Counted from the stretch's first letter, positions 1 to 8,218 are shown. The stretch is 36,677 nt of DNA from Clostridia bacterium (GCA_017536475.1 JAFXHH010000019.1:1-36677); one strand, 5' to 3'. The notes: generated from the letters alone by a model not told the origin. Numbers and translations: made by a program.

Positions 1-9
1 AACAACCCA

Positions 10-38
10 TTGACAAAACATATATTTTATGGTATAAT
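10..38 (+). promoter_or_regulatory. Sigma-A promoter of the rpsF operon
   Basis: A perfect TTGACA (10-15) and a perfect TATAAT (33-38) are separated by 17 bases. Transcription would start near 45 and give a leader of about 90 nt before rpsF. A consensus promoter fits a highly expressed ribosomal protein operon. Confidence 0.9.
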
Positions 39-45
39 CTTTATT

Positions 46-104
46 CGGTACGGCTTGTGATGCCCACAGCCGTCTCTCTACCGCACAAAAAGACACAGTG
101 CGGT
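46..104 (+). promoter_or_regulatory. Structured rpsF leader, possible S6:S18 autoregulatory RNA
   Basis: Arms 46-55 and 68-83 form a two-part stem (CGGTA 46-50 with TACCG 79-83; CGGCT 51-55 with AGCCG 68-72; GTG 57-59 with CAC 65-67). A competing perfect 7-bp stem pairs ACCGCAC (80-86) with GTGCGGT (98-104) and would break the first. No U-run follows, so it is not a terminator. rpsF leaders in many bacteria bind the S6:S18 complex and include a CCG element; a CCG lies at 81-83. The class assignment is inference. Confidence 0.45.
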
Positions 105-134
105 CGATTAAAGTCCATAGGGAGGTAATAAAAC

Positions 135-515
135 ATGGAAAAAATCATCAATTCTTATGAAACTCTGTTCATCACCGATCTTTCTAACGGTGAGGAGGCT
201 GCAAAGGCAACAGTAAACAAGTTCACAGGTTTGATCGGTTCCAACGGAGAGATCGTTGAGGTCGCAGAGTGGGGCAAGCGCCGTCTTGCATATCCCATCA
301 ACGACATGAACGAGGGCTACTACGTTGTTGTAACCCACAAGTCTGTTCCTTCTTTCCTTGCAGAGCTTGATCGTCTTTTCAACATCGACGAGACCATCAT
401 GCGTTCCTTGACAGTTAAGCTCGATTTCGAGCCTGTTGCAAGTGTTAAGGAAGAAGTTGTAGCTGAAGAAGTTGTTGTAGCTGAAGAAACAGTTGAAGCT
501 ACCGACGCTGAATAA
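135..515 (+). CDS. rpsF: 30S ribosomal protein S6
   Basis: Ribosomal protein S6 binds 16S rRNA as a heterodimer with S18 in the platform of the small subunit. The 126-residue product has the S6 ferredoxin-like core (residues 1-97), including the YETLFI start and the WGKRRLAYPI segment. About 25 acidic residues follow, rich in Glu, Val and Ala with a short repeating EEVVAEE pattern; such tails are common and variable in S6. The start is fixed by a GGGAGG Shine-Dalgarno 10 bases upstream. It is first in the operon rpsF-ssb-rpsR, the standard order in Bacillota, and is expressed from the promoter at 10-38. Confidence 0.97.
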   Translation: MEKIINSYETLFITDLSNGEEAAKATVNKFTGLIGSNGEIVEVAEWGKRRLAYPINDMNEGYYVVVTHKSVPSFLAELDRLFNIDETIMRSLTVKLDFEPVASVKEEVVAEEVVVAEETVEATDAE

Positions 516-543
516 TCCAAACTTAACTTAGGAGAGGACTATT

Positions 544-1008
544 ATGGCAAATTTTAACTTTAACAAGGTCATTCTCGGCGGAAGACTTACTGCAGACCCC
601 GAGCTCAAGCAGACACAGAGTGGCATCGCTGTCGTTTCCTTCAGCATCGCGGTAAACCGCAGATACACTAAGAACTCCGGCCAGCAGAGTGAAACAGACT
701 TCTTTAACGTAACCGCTTGGAGACAGACCGCAGAGTTCGTTTCCCGTTACTTTAAGAAAGGCTCGTCCATTTGCGTAGTTGGTACTATCCAGAACAGCAC
801 TTGGACAGATCAGCAGGGCGCAAAGCACTACAGAACCGACATCGTTGCAGACGAGGTTATGTTTGTAGACAGTCGCTCTGAGTCGGGTAACTCCTTCGGT
901 GGAGACGATTCCGACACATTCGGTGGTTCAACCCCGTCTTTCTCCACACCTTCGGGAGCAGCTCCCAAGTTTGAGGAGATCAAGACAGACGACGATCTTC
1001 CTTTCTGA
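544..1008 (+). CDS. ssb: Single-stranded DNA-binding protein
   Basis: SSB coats single-stranded DNA in replication, repair and recombination. The 154-residue product has an N-terminal OB fold (about 1-107, with the GRLTADPELK and FNVTAWRQTAEFV signatures), a flexible Ser/Gly/Thr-rich linker (about 110-145), and the acidic tip DDDLPF that recruits partner proteins. An AGGAGAGG ribosome site lies just upstream. It sits between rpsF and rpsR, 28 bases after rpsF, so it is co-transcribed with the ribosomal proteins. That location suggests this is the housekeeping SSB rather than a phage or competence copy. Confidence 0.97.
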   Translation: MANFNFNKVILGGRLTADPELKQTQSGIAVVSFSIAVNRRYTKNSGQQSETDFFNVTAWRQTAEFVSRYFKKGSSICVVGTIQNSTWTDQQGAKHYRTDIVADEVMFVDSRSESGNSFGGDDSDTFGGSTPSFSTPSGAAPKFEEIKTDDDLPF

Positions 1009-1048
1009 TAAGACGTCGTAGAAAATAATAATTGGAGGATTTCATAAG

Positions 1049-1297
1049 ATGACTGAGAATACTCGTCCCGCACGTCCCGCAGTTCGTGCGAAGAGAAAAA
1101 AGGTATGTATCTTCTGCGCTGATAAGGTTTCCTACATCGACTACAAGGATGCAGGCAAGCTCCGCAAGTTCATCAGCGAGCGCGGCAAAATTCTTCCCAG
1201 AAGAATTTCCGGCACCTGCGCAGAGCATCAGAGAGCACTCAACACCGCTATCAAGCGTGCTCGTCAGGCTGCTCTTCTGCCTTACATCACTGACTAA
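1049..1297 (+). CDS. rpsR: 30S ribosomal protein S18
   Basis: S18 pairs with S6 on the 30S platform. The 82-residue product has an N-terminal basic stretch ([15 protein letters not shown]) and the conserved core ([34 protein letters not shown]). Two cysteines near the N terminus (CIFC) and one in the GTCAEHQ motif form the zinc-type S18 set. TTGGAGG precedes the ATG. It is the last gene of the operon and is followed by a strong terminator. The rplI gene found nearby in some genomes is absent here. Confidence 0.97.
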   Translation: MTENTRPARPAVRAKRKKVCIFCADKVSYIDYKDAGKLRKFISERGKILPRRISGTCAEHQRALNTAIKRARQAALLPYITD

Positions 1298-1310
1298 TCA
1301 GTAAGATGTC

Positions 1311-1345
1311 GACCCTCGGGTAAACCCCGAGGGTCTTTTGTTTTT
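1311..1345 (+). terminator. Terminator of the rpsF-ssb-rpsR operon (copy 1)
   Basis: A 10-bp GC-rich stem, GACCCTCGGG (1311-1320) with CCCGAGGGTC (1326-1335), is followed by TTTTGTTTTT. A near-identical copy lies 217 bases downstream. Confidence 0.92.
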
Positions 1346-1522
1346 CGCGGATACATTGTCTCTTTACGCAAGCAAAGCTTGCTGTCCTCAAAAGCAGCTC
1401 GACTTACGTAATGTAAGCATACGCAAGCTTTGCTTGCTGATGCGGGTTTGCAAGCAAACCTCGCCATCGCTTTGCTTTTTCCGGTGCGCCTTGTCTCCAC
1501 AAAAACGCGGTGGTTTTATTTT
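1346..1522. repeat. Palindrome-rich intergenic spacer between duplicated terminators
   Basis: No gene is credible here. A 15-base inverted repeat, GCAAGCAAAGCTTGC (1368-1382) and GCAAGCTTTGCTTGC (1423-1437), encloses a smaller hairpin (CTTAC 1403-1407 with GTAAG 1413-1417). A second palindrome, GGTTTGC (1445-1451) with GCAAACC (1454-1460), uses the same GCAAGC-type words. The structure resembles REP- or MITE-type non-coding elements. Whether it is repeated elsewhere in the genome cannot be seen from this window. Confidence 0.55.
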
Positions 1523-1527
1523 ATGTC

Positions 1528-1558
1528 GACCCTCGGGTAACCCCCGAGGGTCTTTTTT
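1528..1558 (+). terminator. Second copy of the rpsR terminator
   Basis: The same GACCCTCGGG stem (1528-1537) pairs with CCCGAGGGTC (1543-1552), followed by TTTTTT. From the ATGTCGACC at 1523 this copy matches the first (from 1306) with one mismatch across about 34 bases. Confidence 0.85.
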
Positions 1559-1579
1559 ATTTCTTTTTCAAAAAATCTA

Positions 1580-1608
1580 TAGACAAATAAAAAAATGTAT
1601 GGTATTAT
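1580..1608 (+). promoter_or_regulatory. Promoter of the rubrerythrin gene
   Basis: TAGACA (1580-1585) and TATTAT (1603-1608) with a 17-base spacer. An imperfect AT-rich inverted repeat (1601-1612 with 1619-1629) overlaps the -10 box and could be an operator for a peroxide- or metal-sensing repressor; the operator is speculative. Confidence 0.75.
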
Positions 1609-1662
1609 ATTCTTGTGGGAATAATATCCACTAAACAATAAATAAAACAAGGAGATACCAAC

Positions 1663-2205
1663 ATGAAAGAGACTAAATATGCAGGCACAAAGACAGAACA
1701 GAACCTCAGAGCCGCTTTTTCGGGCGAGAGCGAGGCAAGAAACAAATATACCTACTTTGCTTCTGTTGCTAAAAAGCAGGGATTTGAGCAGATCGCGGCA
1801 CTTTTCTTAAAGACCGCAGAGAACGAAAAAGAGCACGCAAAGCTTTGGTTCAAGGAGCTTAACGGCATCGGCGACACCGCTGAAAATCTTCTTTCTGCGG
1901 CAGAGGGCGAAAACTACGAGTGGACCGATATGTACGACGGCTTTGCAAAGACCGCCGAGGAGGAGGGATTTGTCGAGCTTGCGGCAAAGTTCCGTCTTGT
2001 TGCGGCTGTTGAAAAGCACCATGAGGAGAGATATCGCGCTCTCTTGAAGAACGTTGAGCTTGCAGAGGTCTTTGAAAAGAGCGATGTCAAGGTTTGGGAA
2101 TGCCGCAACTGCGGTCACATCATGGTTGGAACGAAGGCTCCTCAGGTATGTCCCACCTGCGCACATCCTCAGAGCTATTTTGAGATACACGCTGAAAACT
2201 ATTGA
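1663..2205 (+). CDS. rbr: Rubrerythrin (NADH peroxidase-type diiron protein)
   Basis: Rubrerythrins reduce hydrogen peroxide in the cytoplasm of anaerobes. The 180-residue product has a four-helix ferritin-like domain with the expected diiron ligands (E22 in GESEAR, E55 and H58 in ENEKEH, Glu residues around 98-101, E117 and H120 in EKHHEE). A C-terminal rubredoxin-like FeS4 domain has C147/C150 (CRNC) and C163/C166 (CPTC). The order ferritin-like then rubredoxin is that of classical rubrerythrin, not the reversed form. AAGGAGAT precedes the ATG. It has its own promoter and terminator, so it is monocistronic. Its presence supports an anaerobic host. Confidence 0.95.
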   Translation: MKETKYAGTKTEQNLRAAFSGESEARNKYTYFASVAKKQGFEQIAALFLKTAENEKEHAKLWFKELNGIGDTAENLLSAAEGENYEWTDMYDGFAKTAEEEGFVELAAKFRLVAAVEKHHEERYRALLKNVELAEVFEKSDVKVWECRNCGHIMVGTKAPQVCPTCAHPQSYFEIHAENY

Positions 2206-2226
2206 TTATCAATTGAACAAGCAAAC

Positions 2227-2258
2227 GGGATGCCTTGTTTAAGGCATCCCATTTTTTA
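2227..2258 (+). terminator. Terminator after rubrerythrin, just upstream of the mannosidase
   Basis: GGGATGCC (2227-2234) pairs with GGCATCCC (2243-2250) and ATTTTTTAT follows. The next start codon is only 19 bases after the stem, so readthrough here would control mannosidase expression unless a promoter lies inside the rubrerythrin gene. Confidence 0.88.
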
Positions 2259-2269
2259 TAGGTGAGAAA

Positions 2270-4687
2270 ATGAACAAAATTTATCTTATCGGAAACGCCC
2301 ATCTTGACCCCGTCTGGCTATGGCAATGGCAGGAGGGCTTTGCCGAGATCAAGGCTACCTTCAAAAGCGCGCTCGACAGAATGAAGCAGTTTGACGACTT
2401 CAAATTCACGTCGGCGTGCGGCGCTTACTATATGTGGATCGAGCAGAGCGACCCGAAAATGTTTCGCGAGATCCAGCAAAGAGTCCGCGAGGGACGTTGG
2501 ATATTGGTCGGCGGTTGGTTTATCCAGCCAGACTGTAACGTGCCCACGGGAGAGTCGTATGCAAGGCATTCACTGATCACACAACGCTATTTTTACGAAA
2601 AGTTCGGCAAGATAGCTACCACGGGATATAACGTGGACTCCTTTGGTCATAACGGGAATCTGCCGCAGATACTCCGCTTGGGCAGAATGGAGAATTACGT
2701 CTTTATGCGCCCCGGCGCTCACGAAAAAACGTTGCCTCAGCACCTCTTTTTGTGGGAAGGACGCGACGGAAGTCAGGTCAAAGCATACAGAATACATAAC
2801 CTCTATAACGTAGCTCTCCATAGCGAGGATACCTTTGCCGAAATAGAGAGAATAGACGAGGGCACCGATCAGATGGCATTTTACGGAGTCGGAAACCACG
2901 GCGGCGGACCGACCGTGGAGCTGCTCGAGTGGATGCACAAAAATCTCTCGGACAGATTCGTTTATTCCGATCCCGACGAGTTTTTCACCAATCAGAAGAC
3001 CAACGGTCTGCCCGTGGTGCACGATGATCTCCAATTTCACGCCAAGGGCTGCTACAGTGCGGTCAGTGAGATCAAAAAGAACAACAGATACGCCGAAAAT
3101 TCGCTTCTGATGGCAGAAAAGCTGATGACTCTGTCAGAAAAGCTCACGGGCACTCCGTATCCCGCGAACGATCTCAAATACGCGTGGGAGCGAGTCCTTT
3201 TCAATCAATTCCACGACATAATGGGCGGTTGCTGTATTCGCGAGGCAGTTGACGACTCAAGATGGGTCTACGGCGAGGCAATATCGATAGCCGACCGCGT
3301 CATCAATTTTGCAATTCAGCAGATATCCTGGAATATCGATACCGTGAGTGACGGCGGAGCTGACGATTACGTTTCGTCAGAGCGCGCGGAGAAAATGGGC
3401 TACCCGATCGTGATATTCAACCCACTTGACCACGAGGTCACGGCGGCGGTTCACGTGCGCTATTTCAATCCCTTCGAGGGTAGAGCAGACGTTGACGAGA
3501 GCCTTAGAAATAAGTATATGAGCGTTACCGACAACGACGGAAACCCGTTGCCCATACAGACCGTCAGAGACTCCAAGACAGACGAGGGAAAGAAATACGC
3601 GCGCCTTGTCAGCGTAAGAGTTCCTGCGCTCGGTTATACGGTTTGCCGTATGCACAACACGAAGGGCGAGGCGGTCGACAATCCCTTTACGTTTACCGAA
3701 AATTCGATCGCAAACGGTAAAATTAAAGTTTCCTTTGCCGAGAGCGGAGAAATAAGCTCTATCGTCGATCTTACGCGAGGCAGAGAGCTGCTGAGCGCTC
3801 CATCATCGCTCGGTCTTTACGACGACGAAAAGAACGACACCTGGGCGCACAATATCAAATCTTTCAAGGACAAGCTGCCCGAGGAAGCAAGGGGAAGCTT
3901 TAAGATCACAGAGCGGGGTCCTGTTCGCGCAACCGTTCGCACGGAGCAGACCATCGGCACAAGCACCGTGATAAGAGACTATTCAATCTACGCTGACAGC
4001 GACGCGATCGACGTTAAGGTCAAGATCGACTTCAACGAAAAATTCCGCATTCTCAAGCTCTCATACCCCGTGGCTTGCAATAGCCCGAAAGCGTACTGCA
4101 AGATCCCGTTTGGCGTGGTCGAGCGCTCGACAGACGGCAGCGAGCACCCTTGCGGCGATTGGGTGAGTATGAGCGACGATATGGGCGGAATAACGGTCGC
4201 AACCGACTCCAAGCATAGCTTCGATGCCGACGGTAACGTACTGTCGATAACGGTTCTCCGTAGCTGCATCTTTGCGGACCATTACGGCGAGCGCGACGAA
4301 TTCTGCGAATTTACCGAGCAGGGAGAGCATTTCTTCAAATATCGAATCTCTCCGTTTACCTCGTTTGCGGATGCGGAGCGCAACGCAGCGGAGCTTCAAC
4401 AGCAGCCCTTTGCTATTGCCGAGACCTTCCACCACGGAGATCTTCCGTCGTCTTATAGCGGAATCACAGTTTCAAAGAGCAACGTGTCGGTTACCGCAAT
4501 CAAGCAGAGCGAGGACGGCAACGGCATAATTTTGCGTTGCTATGAGACCGACGGCAAGGATACCGACGTTGAGATCTCTGTTTTTGGCAACAAGCTTGCT
4601 TTCCATATTCCGCACGATTCCATCAAGACCTACCTTGTAGGCGACGGTTTTGTAAAAGAAGTCGATTTTCTTGAATGGGAAGTATAA
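2270..4687 (+). CDS. GH38 family alpha-mannosidase
   Basis: The product is predicted to remove alpha-linked mannose from oligosaccharides such as processed N-glycans or yeast mannan. The 805-residue protein opens with the zinc-site motif NAHLDPVW (H11, D13). D88 lies in QPDCN, and the catalytic nucleophile is D123 in GYNVDSFGHNGNLPQ. A helical middle domain with FNQFHDIMGGCC follows, then the beta-rich C-terminal half typical of GH38. No signal peptide is seen, so it should act in the cytoplasm on imported glycans. AGGTGAG precedes the ATG. No transporter or other glycosidase lies beside it. Linkage preference cannot be read from the sequence. Confidence 0.92.
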   Translation: MNKIYLIGNAHLDPVWLWQWQEGFAEIKATFKSALDRMKQFDDFKFTSACGAYYMWIEQSDPKMFREIQQRVREGRWILVGGWFIQPDCNVPTGESYARHSLITQRYFYEKFGKIATTGYNVDSFGHNGNLPQILRLGRMENYVFMRPGAHEKTLPQHLFLWEGRDGSQVKAYRIHNLYNVALHSEDTFAEIERIDEGTDQMAFYGVGNHGGGPTVELLEWMHKNLSDRFVYSDPDEFFTNQKTNGLPVVHDDLQFHAKGCYSAVSEIKKNNRYAENSLLMAEKLMTLSEKLTGTPYPANDLKYAWERVLFNQFHDIMGGCCIREAVDDSRWVYGEAISIADRVINFAIQQISWNIDTVSDGGADDYVSSERAEKMGYPIVIFNPLDHEVTAAVHVRYFNPFEGRADVDESLRNKYMSVTDNDGNPLPIQTVRDSKTDEGKKYARLVSVRVPALGYTVCRMHNTKGEAVDNPFTFTENSIANGKIKVSFAESGEISSIVDLTRGRELLSAPSSLGLYDDEKNDTWAHNIKSFKDKLPEEARGSFKITERGPVRATVRTEQTIGTSTVIRDYSIYADSDAIDVKVKIDFNEKFRILKLSYPVACNSPKAYCKIPFGVVERSTDGSEHPCGDWVSMSDDMGGITVATDSKHSFDADGNVLSITVLRSCIFADHYGERDEFCEFTEQGEHFFKYRISPFTSFADAERNAAELQQQPFAIAETFHHGDLPSSYSGITVSKSNVSVTAIKQSEDGNGIILRCYETDGKDTDVEISVFGNKLAFHIPHDSIKTYLVGDGFVKEVDFLEWEV

Positions 4688-4690
4688 AAC

Positions 4691-4724
4691 AAGAGCACTT
4701 ACGATGAGTCGTAAGTGCTCTTAA
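4691..4724. terminator. Bidirectional terminator between convergent genes
   Basis: A perfect 14-bp stem (4691-4704 with 4709-4722) and a TGAG tetraloop lie between the mannosidase (plus) and the DUF6873-like gene (minus). T-rich sequence follows on the plus side and TTGTTTTATAC on the minus side. Confidence 0.85.
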
Positions 4725-4728
4725 TTTG

Positions 4729-5439
4729 TTATTGTATAAAAAACAGCGTTCCAACGTCCTGCAATACTCCGTCGCAGAGCGAAATAGCGGCCATGCCGTG
4801 CTTTTCGCAAAACTTCTTTATCCTCTCGCCGTCGGGGTGTCTGTCAAGCGAGCCGCAAAAATATACCTTGTCATCATAAAAGCCGCTTGATCCACCGATA
4901 AATCCGTAATCGTAGGGAGGCAGGGAAATATGACCCTCGCAAATGGTCAGAACGTCGATTCCGAGAGAGCTACACGCACTCCCAATCGATTTGTCCGCCG
5001 TGATGACGGCATTTTCCGAAACCACCGCCACCGAGCATTTAGTATACCCTTGATTTACATTGATTATTTCATATCCGAGACCTTCCGCGGCGGCCAGAAT
5101 AAGCTTTGAGACAGTGTTTTTATTGCAGATAAGCCTCTTGCCTAAAAGACACGCGTTAAAAAGCACGTCGCGCGGGTAGTCTGCGCCGATAGGCTCGTCG
5201 GAAAGAACTAATTCAACGCCACAAAGCGACGCTATGCGATCGATAAGCTCGCGGTTAGCTACGTAATATTTTTCATGGCAAAAAAGCTTGCCAAAGCCGA
5301 TAAATATCAGCATATCGGCGTGTGACGCCACGCCCGACTGTAAATAATCCGCGGGCGGCATGGGTATTGTTTCATATCCGAGCCGATCAAGCGAGCAGAG
5401 GATCTGCGGATCGGTTCGGCAGTCGGTTAAAGCAAACAT
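4729..5439 (-). CDS. DUF6873-like protein, predicted GME fold
   Basis: Function unknown. The 236-residue protein resembles an uncharacterised Clostridia family annotated as DUF6873 with a guanidino-modifying-enzyme (arginine deiminase-like) fold; that match is from memory. Features include CNKNTVSKLIL, GYTKCSVAVVSENAVITADKSI, and near the end GGSSGFYDDKVYFCGSL. No signal peptide or membrane segment is seen. I chose the ATG at 5439, preceded by AGGAGA (short spacer of 3-4 bases). An upstream in-frame TTG at 5493 lies in the loop of the preceding gene's terminator hairpin, so it is an unlikely start. The gene lies downstream of rpmB on the same strand. Confidence 0.6.
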   Translation of the reverse strand: MFALTDCRTDPQILCSLDRLGYETIPMPPADYLQSGVASHADMLIFIGFGKLFCHEKYYVANRELIDRIASLCGVELVLSDEPIGADYPRDVLFNACLLGKRLICNKNTVSKLILAAAEGLGYEIINVNQGYTKCSVAVVSENAVITADKSIGSACSSLGIDVLTICEGHISLPPYDYGFIGGSSGFYDDKVYFCGSLDRHPDGERIKKFCEKHGMAAISLCDGVLQDVGTLFFIQ

Positions 5440-5472
5440 ATATCTCCTGAGATCAATGATAATTTCTTCATA

Positions 5473-5505
5473 AAAACATACAGGGTGCGTCAATTAACGC
5501 ACCCT
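5473..5505 (-). terminator. Terminator of rpmB
   Basis: On the minus strand, a 9-bp perfect stem (5505-5497 with 5490-5482, GGGTGCGT type) is followed by GTATGTTTTTATG. It separates rpmB from the downstream minus-strand gene. Confidence 0.7.
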
Positions 5506-5537
5506 ATCTGCAAAATTATGAACTCCGAACTGCGCTA

Positions 5538-5723
5538 TTAAACGCGAGTTACCTTGCCTGAACGAAGGCAACGGGAGCAAACCGCAACGGTCTTATGAGA
5601 ACCGTCAACGACTGCCTTTACCTTACGGATATTGGGCTTCCAAGTTCTGTTAGTCTTACGGTTAGAGTGAGAAACGTTCTGACCGAAAACAACGCCTTTT
5701 CCACAAACACTGCACTTTGCCAT
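5538..5723 (-). CDS. rpmB: 50S ribosomal protein L28
   Basis: A 61-residue basic protein of the large subunit. The diagnostic pattern is MAKCSVCGKG, then SHSNRKTNRTWKPNIRKVK, then CSRCLRSGKV. Cysteine pairs at 4/7 and near the C terminus form the zinc-binding version of L28. AAGGAGGT precedes the ATG by an ideal distance. It stands alone with its own promoter (5793-5821) and terminator. Confidence 0.97.
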   Translation of the reverse strand: MAKCSVCGKGVVFGQNVSHSNRKTNRTWKPNIRKVKAVVDGSHKTVAVCSRCLRSGKVTRV

Positions 5724-5792
5724 GACAATTTACCTCCTTGCAAACACTTGCATCTATAATCAAGATTTTTTTATACATTATGCAACTTCGCT

Positions 5793-5821
5793 ATTATACC
5801 ATACTTTTTTCAAAAATGCAA
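5793..5821 (-). promoter_or_regulatory. Promoter of rpmB
   Basis: On the minus strand TTGCAT (5821-5816) and TATAAT (5798-5793) have a 17-base spacer. The leader is about 65 nt. The remaining AT-rich stretch up to 5885 holds a short TTGAAAA/TTTTCAA palindrome (5829-5845), too weak to call a terminator for mtaB. Confidence 0.82.
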
Positions 5822-5885
5822 TAGTTTTTTGAAAAATATTTTCAATTTTTTTGAAATTATCGAAAACTCATTATATAATAGGCGA

Positions 5886-7196
5886 TTATTCCACCAAAAC
5901 ACCCTCGCAAGCGTCGCCGTCGTGCGAGATAAGCTTGACAGAGCGGAAAACTCCGTGCAGCTTTTTGTCGGTCTTGACCTTTACCTCGATAAAGTCGGCG
6001 GTGTGACCGTGAGCGTAGCCGTCCGCGCAGGTCTCAAAAAGCACCTCGCAGACCGTGCCACCTTGCACCTTTTCTTCAAGAATCTCCGAGCGTATCTCGC
6101 GACTTATCCTTGAAAGCTCAAGCACTCGCTCGTGCTTTACCTGCTCGGGAATCTGATCCTTCATCGCCGCCGCGACTGTGCCCTTGCGCTTGGAATAGGG
6201 GAATACGTGGATCATCAGAAAGCCCGCTTTTTTTGCAAACTCACAGCTCTTTGCAAAGTCCTCCTCACTCTCCTCGGGGAAGCCGACGATAACGTCTGTG
6301 GTGAACTGAACCTCGGGCAAGGCGGAGCGCAAAAGCTTGATACTGCGTAGCGCTTGATCGGCATTGTATTTGCGCCTCATAAGCGCGAGGATCCTGCTGC
6401 TGCCGCTTTGCAGAGAAAGATGGAAGTGCGGAGCCAAGGATTTAAGATCCTTTATTTTTTCAACAAATGAAGGCTTTATGACCGTAGGATCAAGCGAGCC
6501 GAGACGAACTCTGCCGATCCCCTCGATCTTATCAATAGCGCAGAGCAGAGAAGCGAAGTCCTCACCTTCGGGCAGATCCTTGCCGTAAGATCCCGTTTCG
6601 ATTCCCGTGAGCACTACCTCACGGCAACCTCCGTCAACCAACGCTCTAACCTCGTCGATAACCTCTCCGAACGGCTTTGATCGTATCGGACCGCGCGATG
6701 CGGGTATAGTGCAGTACGCGCATTTTGACTCACATCCGTCCTCGATCTTGACGTAAGCGCGTGTGCGATCAAATTTTCGGATGCTCATCGCCTCAAAATC
6801 CGATTTGTCGAGGTCGGGTACGCAGATCTCGGCACTTTCATTCTTGTGTCCGCGCAGGGCAAACTCACAAAGCTTTGTTACAACCGTCATTTTGTTGGAG
6901 CTGCCGCAAACGTAGTCGACTCCGTCTATCGCAGCTATCTCCTCGGGGGAGACCTGCGCGTAGCAACCGGTTATCAGAATATAAGCCGCGGGATTCTTCG
7001 ATATCATGCGGCGGATCGTCTGCCGCGCCTTTCGATCGGATTCGGCAGTGACCGTGCAGGTATTGATAACGTAAGCGTCGCAGATCCCAACGCACGAGGC
7101 TATCTTAAAGCCTTTTTCGGTGAGCGCCTCGGCAATTGCCTCGGACTCGTATTGATTGACCTTGCATCCAAGCGTGTATATACCCACAGTCAGCAT
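5886..7196 (-). CDS. mtaB: tRNA t6A37 methylthiotransferase MtaB
   Basis: MtaB is a radical-SAM enzyme that adds a methylthio group to C2 of t6A at position 37 of ANN-decoding tRNAs. The 436-residue product has the N-terminal UPF0004 domain with three Fe-S cysteines (C11 in TLGCKVNQYE, C47 in NTCTVT, C78 in TGCYAQ). The radical-SAM motif C155-x3-C159-x2-C162 (CESKCAYC) is followed by IPASRGPIRS, and a C-terminal TRAM-like region spans about 370-436. The TLGCKVNQ start and ASRGPIRS distinguish it from MiaB, whose gene begins at 35911. AGGAG lies upstream of the ATG. Confidence 0.93.
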   Translation of the reverse strand: MLTVGIYTLGCKVNQYESEAIAEALTEKGFKIASCVGICDAYVINTCTVTAESDRKARQTIRRMISKNPAAYILITGCYAQVSPEEIAAIDGVDYVCGSSNKMTVVTKLCEFALRGHKNESAEICVPDLDKSDFEAMSIRKFDRTRAYVKIEDGCESKCAYCTIPASRGPIRSKPFGEVIDEVRALVDGGCREVVLTGIETGSYGKDLPEGEDFASLLCAIDKIEGIGRVRLGSLDPTVIKPSFVEKIKDLKSLAPHFHLSLQSGSSRILALMRRKYNADQALRSIKLLRSALPEVQFTTDVIVGFPEESEEDFAKSCEFAKKAGFLMIHVFPYSKRKGTVAAAMKDQIPEQVKHERVLELSRISREIRSEILEEKVQGGTVCEVLFETCADGYAHGHTADFIEVKVKTDKKLHGVFRSVKLISHDGDACEGVLVE

Positions 7197-7238
7197 AATA
7201 TCATCGGCTCCTTTCTAAAAATTGATTATCCGCATACT

Positions 7239-7267
7239 ATTTTATCACGAAAACGCGATTTTGTAAA
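7239..7267 (-). promoter_or_regulatory. Promoter of mtaB
   Basis: On the minus strand TTTACA (7267-7262) and TAAAAT (7244-7239) with a 17-base spacer, divergent from the upp promoter. Confidence 0.7.
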
Positions 7268-7304
7268 TAGTATCTCTCATCTTTTTTGTTTATTTTGAAA
7301 ATAG

Positions 7305-8012
<708 letters not shown>

Positions 8013-8025
8013 TCTGAGTATGGAT

Positions 8026-8192
8026 TGTGGAACCTTTTTTGCAAAAAAGGTTCCACACCTCCAAAAAACTCCGATAAGGATAGATAAAAATACAGACAGC
8101 TTGGTTTTTGGAATCGCGAAAAAACGTTACAAAATTCATTTTTCACTATCCTCGGGGAAGCTTTTTGGGCACCTTTTTCTCGAAAAAGGTGC
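8026..8192. repeat. Fold-back (MITE-like) element between upp and the pseudouridine synthase
   Basis: Two hairpins, 8026-8040/8043-8057 (15 bp perfect) and 8169-8178/8183-8192 (10 bp perfect), sit at the ends of a larger imperfect inverted repeat. Reading inward, the left arm shows ACCTTTTTT, then CCAAAAAACT and GGATAG (8078-8083). The right arm, read as its complement, shows ACCTTTTT, then CCAAAAAGCT and GGATAG (complement of CTATCC, 8146-8151). About 60 AT-rich bases lie between the arms. No coding content is evident. This looks like a non-autonomous inverted-repeat element. Confidence 0.6.
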
Positions 8193-8218
8193 GAAAAAAT
8201 CTAATCATAAGGCTAACT

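Noticed and set aside
5440..5493. TTG at 5493 as the start of the DUF6873-like gene
   Set aside because: It falls in the loop of the rpmB terminator hairpin and lacks a ribosome site; the ATG at 5439 has AGGAGA upstream.
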